Assembly: GCA_964351025.1 (NCBI GenBank)
Contig: CAYGLV010000007.1
Coordinates: forward strand, 1 to 64,000
DNA: 64,000 nucleotides
Origin: CAYGLV01 sp964351025
GTDB taxonomy: Bacteria; Actinomycetota; Thermoleophilia; Gaiellales; Gaiellaceae
Direction of reading: 5' to 3'
The first letter of the stretch is position 1; every line of letters starts with the position of its first letter. Of the stretch, positions 8,791 to 16,659 are shown in pieces. The position numbers and the translations under genes are program-made. The notes under the pieces are model-generated. The model was not told the origin of the DNA. It did not search any database and was given only the letters and a program-made list of their open reading frames with translations.

Positions 8791-10067
8791 TGAACCTGCT
8801 CTCGGCGGACTGGGTGCTGCCGGTCGAGGGACCGCCGATCGAGCAGGGAGCGGTCGCGATCGAAGACGGCCGCATCGTCGCCGTCGGCACCGTCGCCGAG
8901 CTCGGGAAGGGCCGGCACTTCGAGGACGCCGTGATCCTCCCGGGCTTCGTCAATGCCCACTCGCATCTCGAGTACGCGGTCTATGCCGGCTTCGGTGACG
9001 GGCTCCCGTTCGCGCCCTGGCTGCTCACGCACATCGAGCGCAAGGCGCGGATCGGGCTGCCGGAGATGGAGGCGATCGCCCTCCTCGGGGCTGCCGAGTG
9101 TCTCCGCTCCGGGATCACGACGGTCGCCGACGCGAGCTTCAGCGGCGCAGCCGTGCCCGCATGCGCCGAGCTGGGACTGCGCGCGATCGTCTACCTCGAG
9201 GTCTTCGGGGAGACGGCCGAGCAGCTCTCCACACGCTTCGAGACGAACCTCGAGCGGGTTCGGGGGTCTCTCTCCGACCGGGTGCGAATCGGCGTCTCGC
9301 CGCACGCGCCCTACAGCTGCGGGGTCGAGCTCTACGCCGCCTGCCTCGAGCTCGACCTGCCGGTCGCCACACACCTCGCCGAGAGCGGCGACGAGCACGA
9401 GTGGCTGACGGCGGGCACGGGCCCGTGGGAGCAATTCCGCGAGACGCTGCCGCCGCCGCCCGGGACGAGCGGGATCCGGCTGCTGGCCCGGCACGGGCTC
9501 CTCGACTCCCGCATGGTCGCTGCGCACTGCGTCACGGTGGACGCCGAGGAGATCGCGCTGCTCGCGAAGCACGACGTCGCGGTCGCCCACTGCCCACGGT
9601 CGAACGCCTACCTCGGTTGCGGCATCGCTCCGCTGGCGGCGCTGCACGAGGCGGGCATCCGCGTCGGGCTCGGTACCGACAGCCCGGCCTCGACCCCGTC
9701 CTTCGACATGTTCGACGAGCTGCGCGCCGCTGTCTTCGCAACACGCTCCCGCGAGCGGCGCCCGGAGGCGCTTCCGGCCTCCGCGGCGCTCGAGCTCGCG
9801 ACGCTGGGGTCGGCGCGGGCGCTCGGGATGGAGGCCGAGATCGGCTCCCTCGTTCCCGGCAAGCAGGCCGACCTGGCGGTTGTCTCTCTCGCCGCGTCAG
9901 CGTTCCTGCCGTGGGAGGATCCGGCCGCCGCCGTCGTGTTCGGCGGGTCTCCCGAGCGAGTCCTCGCTACGCTCGTAGCTGGCGAGACCCGATACGAGAG
10001 GGGAGGGATGGCATGGCACGAGCTGACAGACGCCGCGCACAGCGCACGAAGGCACCTGCTCCCGTAA
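8790..10067 (+). CDS. amidohydrolase, cytosine/guanine-deaminase-like (COG0402)
   Basis: The 425-residue protein belongs to the metal-dependent deaminases that act on heterocyclic amines (SsnA, MtaD, TrzN or aminodeoxyfutalosine deaminase types). The metal motif NAHSHLE, the second ligand in VATHLAES, HCVTVDAEEI, CPRSNAYL and the terminal metal Asp in LGTDSPAS are all present. The exact substrate cannot be decided; aminodeoxyfutalosine, methylthioadenosine and guanine are candidates. The GTG start overlaps the tatC stop, and its C-terminus overlaps the next gene by 55 bases. Cytoplasmic. Confidence 0.8.
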   Translation: MNLLSADWVLPVEGPPIEQGAVAIEDGRIVAVGTVAELGKGRHFEDAVILPGFVNAHSHLEYAVYAGFGDGLPFAPWLLTHIERKARIGLPEMEAIALLGAAECLRSGITTVADASFSGAAVPACAELGLRAIVYLEVFGETAEQLSTRFETNLERVRGSLSDRVRIGVSPHAPYSCGVELYAACLELDLPVATHLAESGDEHEWLTAGTGPWEQFRETLPPPPGTSGIRLLARHGLLDSRMVAAHCVTVDAEEIALLAKHDVAVAHCPRSNAYLGCGIAPLAALHEAGIRVGLGTDSPASTPSFDMFDELRAAVFATRSRERRPEALPASAALELATLGSARALGMEAEIGSLVPGKQADLAVVSLAASAFLPWEDPAAAVVFGGSPERVLATLVAGETRYERGGMAWHELTDAAHSARRHLLP

Positions 10068-10873
10068 GTCGCGCGGGCGGCGGCAGCAGCCGCAAGAGCG
10101 GCACGCCGTCGATCGAAGACACCATGTTCTTTCCCAAGCTCCGTCGGCACGCGAAGTGGATGTTCGTGTTGCTCGCGCTCGTCTTCGGGCTCGGCTTCGT
10201 CGTCTTCGGGGTCGGGGCCGGGGGCATCGGCGTCGGCGACGTCTTCCGCGGCGGCGGCGGGGCGAGTGGCTCCGATACCCCCTCCGTGAAGGAGGCGCGC
10301 GCGAAGATCGCCGCCAACAAGCAGAACGCGCAGGCCTACCGCGATCTTGCAACGGCGCTCCAGACGAGCGGCAACGGCGACGAGTCGATCGAGCCGCTCG
10401 AGCAATACACGGCGCTGAAGCCGAAGGACACCGACGCGTTGCGTGAGCTCGCCGGCCTCTACCTTGCGAAGGGGAGCCGGCTTCAGCAGAACGGGCAGAT
10501 CGCCCAGCTCCGCGCCCAGTACCTGACCGGCTCGGCCTTCGGCGAGCCGCTCAAGCTCGGAGACGGCCAGACGCTCGGCCAGGATCCGATCCGGCAGGCA
10601 ATCGAGACGATCGTAGGCGGCCAGCTCACAACGTCGTACACGGCCGCGCAGGAAGCGTACGCCAGCGCGAAGGGAACGTACGAGCGCCTCGGCAAGGCGG
10701 CACCCGACGACCCGAACATCCAGCTCGAGCTGGCGCAGGTCGCCGAGCAGACGGGCGACAGGCCGGGTGCGATCGCCGCCTACGAGCGATTCCTCGAGCT
10801 CGCTCCCGACGACCCGAGCGCGCCGATCGTCAAACAGCAGATCAAGCAGCTCAAGGCCACCGAGGCGGGTTAG
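10013..10873 (+). CDS. membrane-anchored TPR protein
   Basis: The 286-residue protein has a basic N-terminus, one membrane helix at about residues 45-65 (WMFVLLALVFGLGFVVFGVG), a Gly-rich linker, and an extracytoplasmic region with tetratricopeptide-type helices. Two are recognisable: QNAQAYRDLATALQTSGNGD and, near the end, PNIQLELAQVAEQTGDRPGA. The start is an ATG inside the 3' end of the amidohydrolase gene, preceded by GGGAGGG at the right spacing. It is probably cotranscribed with tatC. TPR domains bind partner proteins; none is identifiable here. Confidence 0.75.
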   Translation: MARADRRRAQRTKAPAPVSRAGGGSSRKSGTPSIEDTMFFPKLRRHAKWMFVLLALVFGLGFVVFGVGAGGIGVGDVFRGGGGASGSDTPSVKEARAKIAANKQNAQAYRDLATALQTSGNGDESIEPLEQYTALKPKDTDALRELAGLYLAKGSRLQQNGQIAQLRAQYLTGSAFGEPLKLGDGQTLGQDPIRQAIETIVGGQLTTSYTAAQEAYASAKGTYERLGKAAPDDPNIQLELAQVAEQTGDRPGAIAAYERFLELAPDDPSAPIVKQQIKQLKATEAG

Positions 10874-10896
10874 ACTCACCGAGCCCCCGGGCAGCC

Positions 10897-11250
10897 ATGG
10901 ACTTCGACGTCACCACAGAGCGACTGGGCGAAGCGCAGGCGGTGATCTCGCCGGTAGGTGAGCTCGACCTCTACACCGCGCCCGAGCTGAAGCAGGAGCT
11001 GCTCGACGCGATCTTGGGCGGCGTAACGGAGATCGTCGTCGACCTGACGCGGACGACATTCATCGACTCTGCGACGCTCGGCGTCCTCGTCGGCGCGGTG
11101 CGCCGGCTGCGGGAGCGCGACGGGAAGCTGTCAATCGTCTGCGGCGACCGCAGCATTCGCAAGATCTTCGAGATCACAGGGCTCGACCGTGTACTGACGA
11201 TCCACGGCACCCGCGACGAGGCCCTCGGCGGCGGCGAGTCGGCCGGCTAG
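10897..11250 (+). CDS. STAS-domain anti-sigma factor antagonist
   Basis: The 117-residue protein is a single STAS domain like SpoIIAA/RsbV. The phosphorylatable serine lies in the conserved TTFIDSATLGVLVGAVRR. Such proteins relieve anti-sigma kinases of the RsbW type, but no kinase or phosphatase partner is encoded nearby. A TAGACT element overlaps the stop of the preceding TPR gene and is a plausible promoter. The cytochrome gene begins two bases after its stop. Confidence 0.88.
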   Translation: MDFDVTTERLGEAQAVISPVGELDLYTAPELKQELLDAILGGVTEIVVDLTRTTFIDSATLGVLVGAVRRLRERDGKLSIVCGDRSIRKIFEITGLDRVLTIHGTRDEALGGGESAG

Positions 11251-11251
11251 C

Positions 11252-11638
11252 GTGCGGAGACTCGCCGGCCTGTTCGTCTTCGGAGTCGTCACGCTCGTCC
11301 TCGTGGGTTGCGGCTCAGTCGGCTACTCCGAGGTCGGTGGCGACCGCACCAACGGCAAGGAGCTGTTCACACAGAAGTGCGGCTCCTGCCACACGCTCGC
11401 CGACGCCGGCACCTCGGGCACCGTGGGCCCCAACCTCGACGATGGGTTCCGCCGCGCCCGGGTGGACGGCATGACGGAGGCGACGGTACGCCAGGTCGTG
11501 CGCGGCCAGATCGCCTTCCCGGTCACGAACCCCGTCACCGGGTCGCCCGGCATGCCCGCCGACATCGTCACGGGCCAGGACGCGAACGACGTCGCCGCCT
11601 ATGTCGCCGCGATCGCGGGCCAGGCGCCCGCCAAGTAG
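11252..11638 (+). CDS. membrane lipoprotein c-type cytochrome
   Basis: The 128-residue precursor has a lipoprotein signal peptide with lipobox LVGC near residue 20. It carries one haem attachment motif CGSCH near 44 and a plausible distal methionine in SPGMPADIV near 106. It resembles small cytochromes that shuttle electrons to cytochrome oxidase. Its position 1.3 kb from the ctaCDE cluster fits that, though the genes face each other. GTG start, two bases after the STAS gene. Confidence 0.85.
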   Translation: MRRLAGLFVFGVVTLVLVGCGSVGYSEVGGDRTNGKELFTQKCGSCHTLADAGTSGTVGPNLDDGFRRARVDGMTEATVRQVVRGQIAFPVTNPVTGSPGMPADIVTGQDANDVAAYVAAIAGQAPAK

Positions 11639-11688
11639 CGCCGCCCCCTCGCCCGCCGCCGCGTTAGGACACGACGACGGGTCAGACC

Positions 11689-11744
11689 CCTGGACGTGTT
11701 CTTGCAAACCATGGCACCTGGACGTGTTCTCGCAAGCCATGGCA
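11689..11744. repeat. 28-bp tandem direct repeat at the transposon end
   Basis: Positions 11689-11716 and 11717-11744 are adjacent copies of one 28-base unit with two differences. Both begin CCTGGACGTGTTCT and end CCATGGCA. The first copy overlaps the left terminal repeat. Confidence 0.75.
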
Positions 11745-11760
11745 GAGGCTGACCACCGGT

Positions 11761-12201
11761 CTACGACACAGCGTTCGGCGGATACCTGCTCCACGGCCAG
11801 TCGCCGGGCCGCTCGCAGAGACCTGCGCGGACCGGGTTGTAGGCGATGTAGCGAAGCGCCGCGGCGAAATGCTCCTCGCTCACGATCACCGTCGAGCGGT
11901 AGCGACCCTGAAACAGATGCCCTCGGCGGTCGTGCCGCTCGTTGAAGCGCAGCCCGTACTGGCCGGTGAGGTACTGCATCCCGCGCGCCATCGTCGGCTC
12001 CCCAAACTCCACGGCAAGATGGAAGTGATTCGACAGCAGGCAGTACGCGTGGAGCAGCCACCGGTGGCGAGACGCAGTCTTCTCGAGCAGGCGGGTGAAC
12101 TCGAGCCGATCCAGGTCATCGAGGAAGACGTGCTCGCGCGCGACTCCTCGCTGCGTCAGGTGGTAGAAGCCCGGGGCTTGGTGGCGAGATGGCCTCGGCA
12201 T
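11761..12201 (-). CDS. REP-associated tyrosine (Y1/HUH) transposase
   Basis: The protein begins MPRPSRHQAPGFYHLTQRGV, the standard RAYT N-terminus; the open frame extends 20 codons further upstream without homology. The metal-binding HUH motif is seen as NHFHLAVE near residue 60. The catalytic tyrosine lies in the helix TGQYGLRFNERHDRRGHLF. The C-terminal RYIAYNPVRAGLCERPGDWPW block is also typical. At 146 residues it appears full length. It would cut single-stranded DNA at hairpin repeats. Confidence 0.88.
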   Translation of the reverse strand: MPRPSRHQAPGFYHLTQRGVAREHVFLDDLDRLEFTRLLEKTASRHRWLLHAYCLLSNHFHLAVEFGEPTMARGMQYLTGQYGLRFNERHDRRGHLFQGRYRSTVIVSEEHFAAALRYIAYNPVRAGLCERPGDWPWSRYPPNAVS

Positions 12202-12341
12202 GCGACGACAGTAGCGCGGCCGGAGGCGCCGATTGCGCCGGATTTCACAAACGCTCGTCACATATCGGACACGTCAAGGGGTCTGACCCTTGGAGGCGGC
12301 GTGAGGAACGGAATGCCCCGACCCCTGCGCCGTGTCGCTCG

Positions 12342-12977
12342 CTAGCTCGCGGGCGCCGAATCGATCACGACATGCGTGATCGGCGCGTCGAAGCGCCCAC
12401 GGGCGTGCGAGACGACTTCGCGCTCGAGCCAGTGCGAGTGACCCTCCGGGCGGGTCGAGATCACGATCTCGTCCGCACCGAAGGTGCGAAGCGCATCCTC
12501 GATCGCCTGCAACGGGTCGGGGTCGCCGATCTCGCCGCGCGCCTCCACGCCAGCGGCCGCCAGCGCCGCGAGGCAGTCGTCGAGCCGGGCCTGCGCGCCT
12601 GCGCGGGCGTCATCCTCGTCCGAGGCCCAGTGGCGTACGGGGGAGTTCAGCGCGGGGCACACGACGAGCACCTGCTCGCGCACGCCCTCGGCGCGCTCAC
12701 GGATGAGCACCTGCAGCGCGTCGCCGCCCAGCGTCTCGTTCGCGATCACGAGGATCCGACGCTCGTCTTCGGGCCCGACGTGCTCGACGTGCGCCCGCGG
12801 CGGCGGCTCGGTGCGCTGGCGGAAGTAGAACTGCACTGCGGCAGCGCTGACCACGAGCCAGACCGCGACGCCGAGCCACCGGTTCACGAATGCACCGGCG
12901 ACGATCAGCGTGAACGCCCCCACCGTCAGGAGCAGGAAGCGGTAGGCCTCTGCCTCGCTGCGAAACGGGTTGCGCAC
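12342..12977 (-). CDS. membrane-anchored universal-stress-like protein
   Basis: The 211-residue protein has two predicted membrane helices at about residues 14-50 (FLLLTVGAFTLIVAGAFV and GVAVWLVVSAAAVQFYF). A cytoplasmic alpha/beta domain follows that looks like a UspA or adenine-nucleotide alpha-hydrolase-type fold (ILVIANETLGG, VLVVCPALNS, DEIVISTRPEG). The ATP-binding Gly motif of true UspA is not clear. It starts with GTG seven bases after the ctaE stop, so it is probably the last gene of the oxidase operon. Function unknown. Confidence 0.6.
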   Translation of the reverse strand: MRNPFRSEAEAYRFLLLTVGAFTLIVAGAFVNRWLGVAVWLVVSAAAVQFYFRQRTEPPPRAHVEHVGPEDERRILVIANETLGGDALQVLIRERAEGVREQVLVVCPALNSPVRHWASDEDDARAGAQARLDDCLAALAAAGVEARGEIGDPDPLQAIEDALRTFGADEIVISTRPEGHSHWLEREVVSHARGRFDAPITHVVIDSAPAS

Positions 12978-12984
12978 GACTAGT

Positions 12985-13593
12985 TCATAGCAGGTAGATC
13001 GTCGCGTAGACGACCACCCACATGATGTCGACGAAATGCCAGTAGATGCCGGGGAGCTCGACGCCGTGGTGATGCTCCGCAGTGAAATGCCCGCGGAACG
13101 CTCGCACCGTCGCCATCCCGAGCAGCGTCAGCCCGATCAGGACGTGAGCGCCGTGCAGGCCCGTGAGCCCGAAGAAGACCGAGGCGAAGGCGCGATCGCC
13201 GGTGTTGAAGCCGACGTGCGCGTACTCGATCATCTGCGTCAGCAGGAAGGCCAGGCCCATCGCAAAGGTGAGCACGAGCCCCGCCTTCATCCCCGCCCGG
13301 TTGCCGCGCTTGATGGACTGCATGGCCCAGTGCATCGTGAAGCTCGATGTGAACAGGATCGCCGTGTTCACGCCCGCGACGAAGACCGGCAGGTGGAAGG
13401 GCTCCGGCGGCCACGCCTCGGCGCTCGGATTGACGACGCGGACGAAGAAGTAGGCGGCGAAGAACGAGCCGAAGAGCATCGCCTCCGAGGCGATGAAGAG
13501 GAACATCCCGAGCACGGTCGGGCTGACGCGCGAGCTCTGGTTCGCGACCGGCGGCCCGTGGTGATGCTCTGTCACGTCCACGTGCGCGCTCAT
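12985..13593 (-). CDS. ctaE: cytochrome c oxidase subunit III
   Basis: Subunit III of the haem-copper oxidase, 202 residues, with five predicted membrane helices. The family segments FLFIASEAMLFGSFFAAYFF, LTGLHGAHVLIGL and IYWHFVDIMWVVVYATIYLL are present. The N-terminus is His-rich and cytoplasmic. ATG at 13593 overlaps the ctaD stop (ATGA). No subunit IV gene follows; the next gene is the stress-like membrane protein. Confidence 0.94.
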   Translation of the reverse strand: MSAHVDVTEHHHGPPVANQSSRVSPTVLGMFLFIASEAMLFGSFFAAYFFVRVVNPSAEAWPPEPFHLPVFVAGVNTAILFTSSFTMHWAMQSIKRGNRAGMKAGLVLTFAMGLAFLLTQMIEYAHVGFNTGDRAFASVFFGLTGLHGAHVLIGLTLLGMATVRAFRGHFTAEHHHGVELPGIYWHFVDIMWVVVYATIYLL

Positions 13594-15476
13594 GTGCTCG
13601 TCTCCTGGAGTGCCCCGGCCGCGTCGCCGGACATGATCGCGTGGCGTGCGCCCGGCACACCGTATTCGTAGGGCCCACCGACGACCTGCGGGATCTCGTC
13701 GAAGTTGAAGATCGGCGGCGGCGAGCTGACCTGCCACTCGAGGGTCATCGAGCGCCACGGGTTCGACGGTGCGATGGGGCCGCGCGCCCAGCTCGTGATG
13801 ATGTTGTAGAAGAAGACGATGGTCGAGGCGCCGAGCGCGAACGAGGCGATCGAGATCACCATGTTGAGGTCGCCGAACCGGTCCGCGTAGTCGAACACGC
13901 GCCTCGGCATCCCCCGCAGCCCGACCCAGTGCATCGGGAAGAAGGTGACGTTGAAGCTCACGAACGTCAACCAGAAGTGCAGCTTGCCGAGTCGCTCGTT
14001 GTACATCCGCCCGGTCATCTTCGGGAACCAGTAGTAGACGCCGGCGAAGATCGTCAGCACCGAGCCGCCGAAGAGCACGTAGTGGATGTGCGCGACGACG
14101 AAGTACGTGTCCGACGCATGGATGTCGATCGGCACCGCGCCGAGGTAGATCCCGGAGAGGCCGCCGAGCACGAACATCGAGATGAAGCCGAGCGCGAACA
14201 GCATCGGCGTGTTGAAGTGCAGCCGCCCCTCCCACATCGTGGCGAGCCAGGAGAAGATCTTGATCCCCGTCGGCACGGCGATGAGGAGCGTCGAGACCAT
14301 CATCGGCGTGCGCAGCCAGTCGGCCATGCCCGCGACGAACATGTGGTGCGCCCAGACGGAGAACCCGAGCACGAGAATGCCCATCAGCGAGAGCGCCATC
14401 AGCCGGTAGCCGAAGATCGGCTTGCGCGAGAAGACGGCGATCACGTCGGAGACGATCCCGAAGCCGGGCAGCATCATGATGTAGACGGCCGGGTGGCTGT
14501 AGAACCAGAAGATGTGCTGGTAGCCGAGCACGTACCCGCCCTCGGACGGGTTGAAGAAGTTCGTGTGCAGCACCCGGTCGAACAGCACGAAGAACTGCGA
14601 GCCGGCGATGAACGGCGTTGCGATCACGACGAGCAGCGACGTCGTGAAGTTCGCCCAGACGAGCAGCGGCATCCGCCAGAAGGTCATCCCCGGCGCACGC
14701 ATCGTGATGATCGTGACCAGGAAGTTGAGGGCGGTCAGGATCGACGAGGCCCCTGCCCACTGGACGCCGAGGTTGAAGATCGTCTGGCCGATCGGTGCTC
14801 CGGACGCCAGGGCCGGGTATCCCGTCCAGCCCGCGGCGAAGGCGCCGCCGGGGGCGAGGAAGCTCGCCATGAACATGATCCCGGCGATCGGCAGCAGCCA
14901 GAACGAGAGCGCGTTCAGCCGCGGGAAGGCCATGTCCGGGGCGCCGAGCATGAGCGGCACGACGAAGTTCGCGAGGCCCGCGAACGCGGGGATGATGAAG
15001 AGGAAGATCATCAGCACCGCGTGGGCCGAGACGAGCCCGTTGAACGTCTGGGAGTCGACGTACTGGAGGCCCGGCCGTGCCAGCTCGGCGCGGAAGAACA
15101 TCGCCAGCAGGCCACCGATGACAAAGAAGGCGAACGTCGTGACGAGGTACTGGACGCCGATCACCTTGTGGTCTGTGTTGACGCGGAAGTAGTCCTGCCA
15201 CCGCCGCGCGCCGTGGCTCGAGTGGTCCTCCGGGCGGGTCGGAGCGCCGCTGACGTAGTGCAGCCAGTAGTCGAAGACGCCGATCCCGCCCAGGAAGCCG
15301 AGCGGAGCGGTCGTGAGCGCGCCGACCGCGACGATGATCGTCCAGTCGTAGACCGGGTCCCAGCCGGCGAGCCAGCGGAAGAACGTGACGATGCAGAGGC
15401 CGATCCCGAAGAAGAGCGGCGTCATCCAGGCAGCCCGAATCAGGCCCGGGGCAGTGAGGAAGCGCAGGCCCTTCAC
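13590..15476 (-). CDS. ctaD: cytochrome c oxidase subunit I, A2-type
   Basis: This is the catalytic subunit that reduces O2 and pumps protons. The 628-residue protein carries the low-spin haem ligand in VSAHAVLMIF, the active-site HIFWFYSHPAVYI, the CuB pair in VWAHHMFVAGM, and haem ligands in VVAHIHYVLFGGS. The YSHP motif in place of HPEVY marks the A2 class, as in Thermus caa3. An N-terminal extension of about 90 residues adds two membrane helices before the usual start. It lies between ctaC and ctaE in one operon. Confidence 0.95.
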   Translation of the reverse strand: MKGLRFLTAPGLIRAAWMTPLFFGIGLCIVTFFRWLAGWDPVYDWTIIVAVGALTTAPLGFLGGIGVFDYWLHYVSGAPTRPEDHSSHGARRWQDYFRVNTDHKVIGVQYLVTTFAFFVIGGLLAMFFRAELARPGLQYVDSQTFNGLVSAHAVLMIFLFIIPAFAGLANFVVPLMLGAPDMAFPRLNALSFWLLPIAGIMFMASFLAPGGAFAAGWTGYPALASGAPIGQTIFNLGVQWAGASSILTALNFLVTIITMRAPGMTFWRMPLLVWANFTTSLLVVIATPFIAGSQFFVLFDRVLHTNFFNPSEGGYVLGYQHIFWFYSHPAVYIMMLPGFGIVSDVIAVFSRKPIFGYRLMALSLMGILVLGFSVWAHHMFVAGMADWLRTPMMVSTLLIAVPTGIKIFSWLATMWEGRLHFNTPMLFALGFISMFVLGGLSGIYLGAVPIDIHASDTYFVVAHIHYVLFGGSVLTIFAGVYYWFPKMTGRMYNERLGKLHFWLTFVSFNVTFFPMHWVGLRGMPRRVFDYADRFGDLNMVISIASFALGASTIVFFYNIITSWARGPIAPSNPWRSMTLEWQVSSPPPIFNFDEIPQVVGGPYEYGVPGARHAIMSGDAAGALQETST

Positions 15477-15479
15477 GTC

Positions 15480-16478
15480 CTAGCTCCCCTTCCCGCTGAC
15501 CACAAACCCGACGAGAGCGTCGAGCTGGTCTTGCGGCAGGCCGGTGAACGTGCTCGGCATCACGCCCTTGGCGTAGCCGGCGGCGATCACCTTGTCCGGC
15601 TCGAGGATCGACTCGCGCACGAACTCGTCGACCGGCAGGCCGGCACCGGCGGCTGCCTTCGCGACGTCGTCGAGAGACGGGCCGACCTGAGAGTCCGTCC
15701 CCGCGGCCGCGAGGGCGTGGCAGGCGCCGCAGCCCTGTGCGGTGAACAGGGCCGCTCCACCGCCCGCGGTCGCGCCGCCCTTCTGCTCGGCGAGCCACGC
15801 GTCGAACTCCTCCTGCGGCACGACCTGCACCTCGGAGCGCATCGTCGCGTGGCCGAGCCCACACAGCTCCGTGCAGATCACCGGGAAGGTGCCGAGCCGC
15901 GTGGGTGTGATCACGAGGCGCGTGGTGATCCCCGGCACCGCGTCCGACTTCTGTCCGAACTCGGGCACCCAGAAGGAGTGGATCACGTCCAGGGAGGCGA
16001 GCTCGAGCTGTGTCGAGCGGCCCACGGGCAGCACGAGCCGGCCACTCGTGACGCCGGAGCCGGGATACTCGAATTTCCACGCAAACTGCTGCGCGACGAC
16101 GTGCACCTGCACGGGGTTGGGGCCGGCGTCGCTGTTCCGGGAGAGGGCGATCGCGGAGACGACGGCGATCGCGGTCACGAGAACAGCCGGGACGACGGTC
16201 CAGGCGATCTCGAGGCCTGTATGACCGTGGATCGGCGGCCCGTCCGACTCGTCGTCGGGGGCCGCGCGGAACTTGACGACCATGTAGACCAGCACGGCCG
16301 TGACGAGCGCGAAGATCGCGACCGAGATCACGGTCGCGAACCAGAAGACGAACTCGATCCGATCCATCTCCTTCGAGGCCGATGTGGGCAGCCACGGGAC
16401 GAGGACCGCCACGAGGGCGGTTACGACACCGGCGACGACGCCGATCGTCACCATGCGGAGAATCGAGCCCCTGCGCAC
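15480..16478 (-). CDS. ctaC: cytochrome c oxidase subunit II with fused cytochrome c (caa3-type)
   Basis: The 332-residue subunit has three hydrophobic helices near the N-terminus. A cupredoxin domain follows, with the CuA ligands CTELCGLGHATM and an upstream His in DVIHSFWVPEFG. The C-terminal cytochrome c domain has QGCGACHAL and a distal methionine in GVMPSTFTG. The fusion defines a caa3 oxidase. GTG at 16478 was chosen: a TAGGCT element lies eight bases upstream. TTG at 16511 and ATG at 16454 are alternatives. The gene opens ctaC-ctaD-ctaE. Confidence 0.93.
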   Translation of the reverse strand: MRRGSILRMVTIGVVAGVVTALVAVLVPWLPTSASKEMDRIEFVFWFATVISVAIFALVTAVLVYMVVKFRAAPDDESDGPPIHGHTGLEIAWTVVPAVLVTAIAVVSAIALSRNSDAGPNPVQVHVVAQQFAWKFEYPGSGVTSGRLVLPVGRSTQLELASLDVIHSFWVPEFGQKSDAVPGITTRLVITPTRLGTFPVICTELCGLGHATMRSEVQVVPQEEFDAWLAEQKGGATAGGGAALFTAQGCGACHALAAAGTDSQVGPSLDDVAKAAAGAGLPVDEFVRESILEPDKVIAAGYAKGVMPSTFTGLPQDQLDALVGFVVSGKGS

Positions 16479-16570
16479 CGGGTGCGAGCCTACACGACGG
16501 TGCAAGAGCAATCTGGACCACGGGTTCCGGCTCCCCGCAGCTTGGCAGGGGCTACACTTCCGGCCGCCCG

Positions 16571-16643
16571 GGGCCGTTAGCTCAGTTGGTAGAGCAGGGG
16601 ACTCTTAATCCCAAGGTCGAAGGTTCGAATCCTTCACGGCCCA
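16571..16643 (+). tRNA. tRNA-Lys (CTT)
   Basis: A 73-base cloverleaf. Acceptor GGGCCGT pairs with ACGGCCC, the D arm is GCTCAGTTGGTAGAGC, and the anticodon loop is CTCTTAA with anticodon CTT. The T arm GAAGGTTCGAATCCTTC is perfect, and the discriminator is A. CCA is not encoded. Confidence 0.97.
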
Positions 16644-16659
16644 TCTAGGCTGCGCTCAA

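Larger units (their letters stand above)
11679..12289. mobile_element. RAYT/REP-type transposon with terminal inverted repeats
   Basis: A 20-base end at 11679-11698 and its reverse complement at 12270-12289 differ at one position. Each contains the near-palindromic core GGGTC-A/T-GACCC. They enclose a single-domain Y1 transposase. No target duplication is obvious. The motif and gene together resemble REPtrons, where a REP-associated tyrosine transposase is bracketed by its own hairpin-forming repeats. Confidence 0.7.

Noticed and set aside
12985..16580. Very long open frames over the oxidase cluster (up to 1178 codons, both strands)
   Set aside because: They are shadow frames caused by GC-rich codons. 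Only the frames with haem, copper and CuA motifs make sense, and they fully occupy the region.
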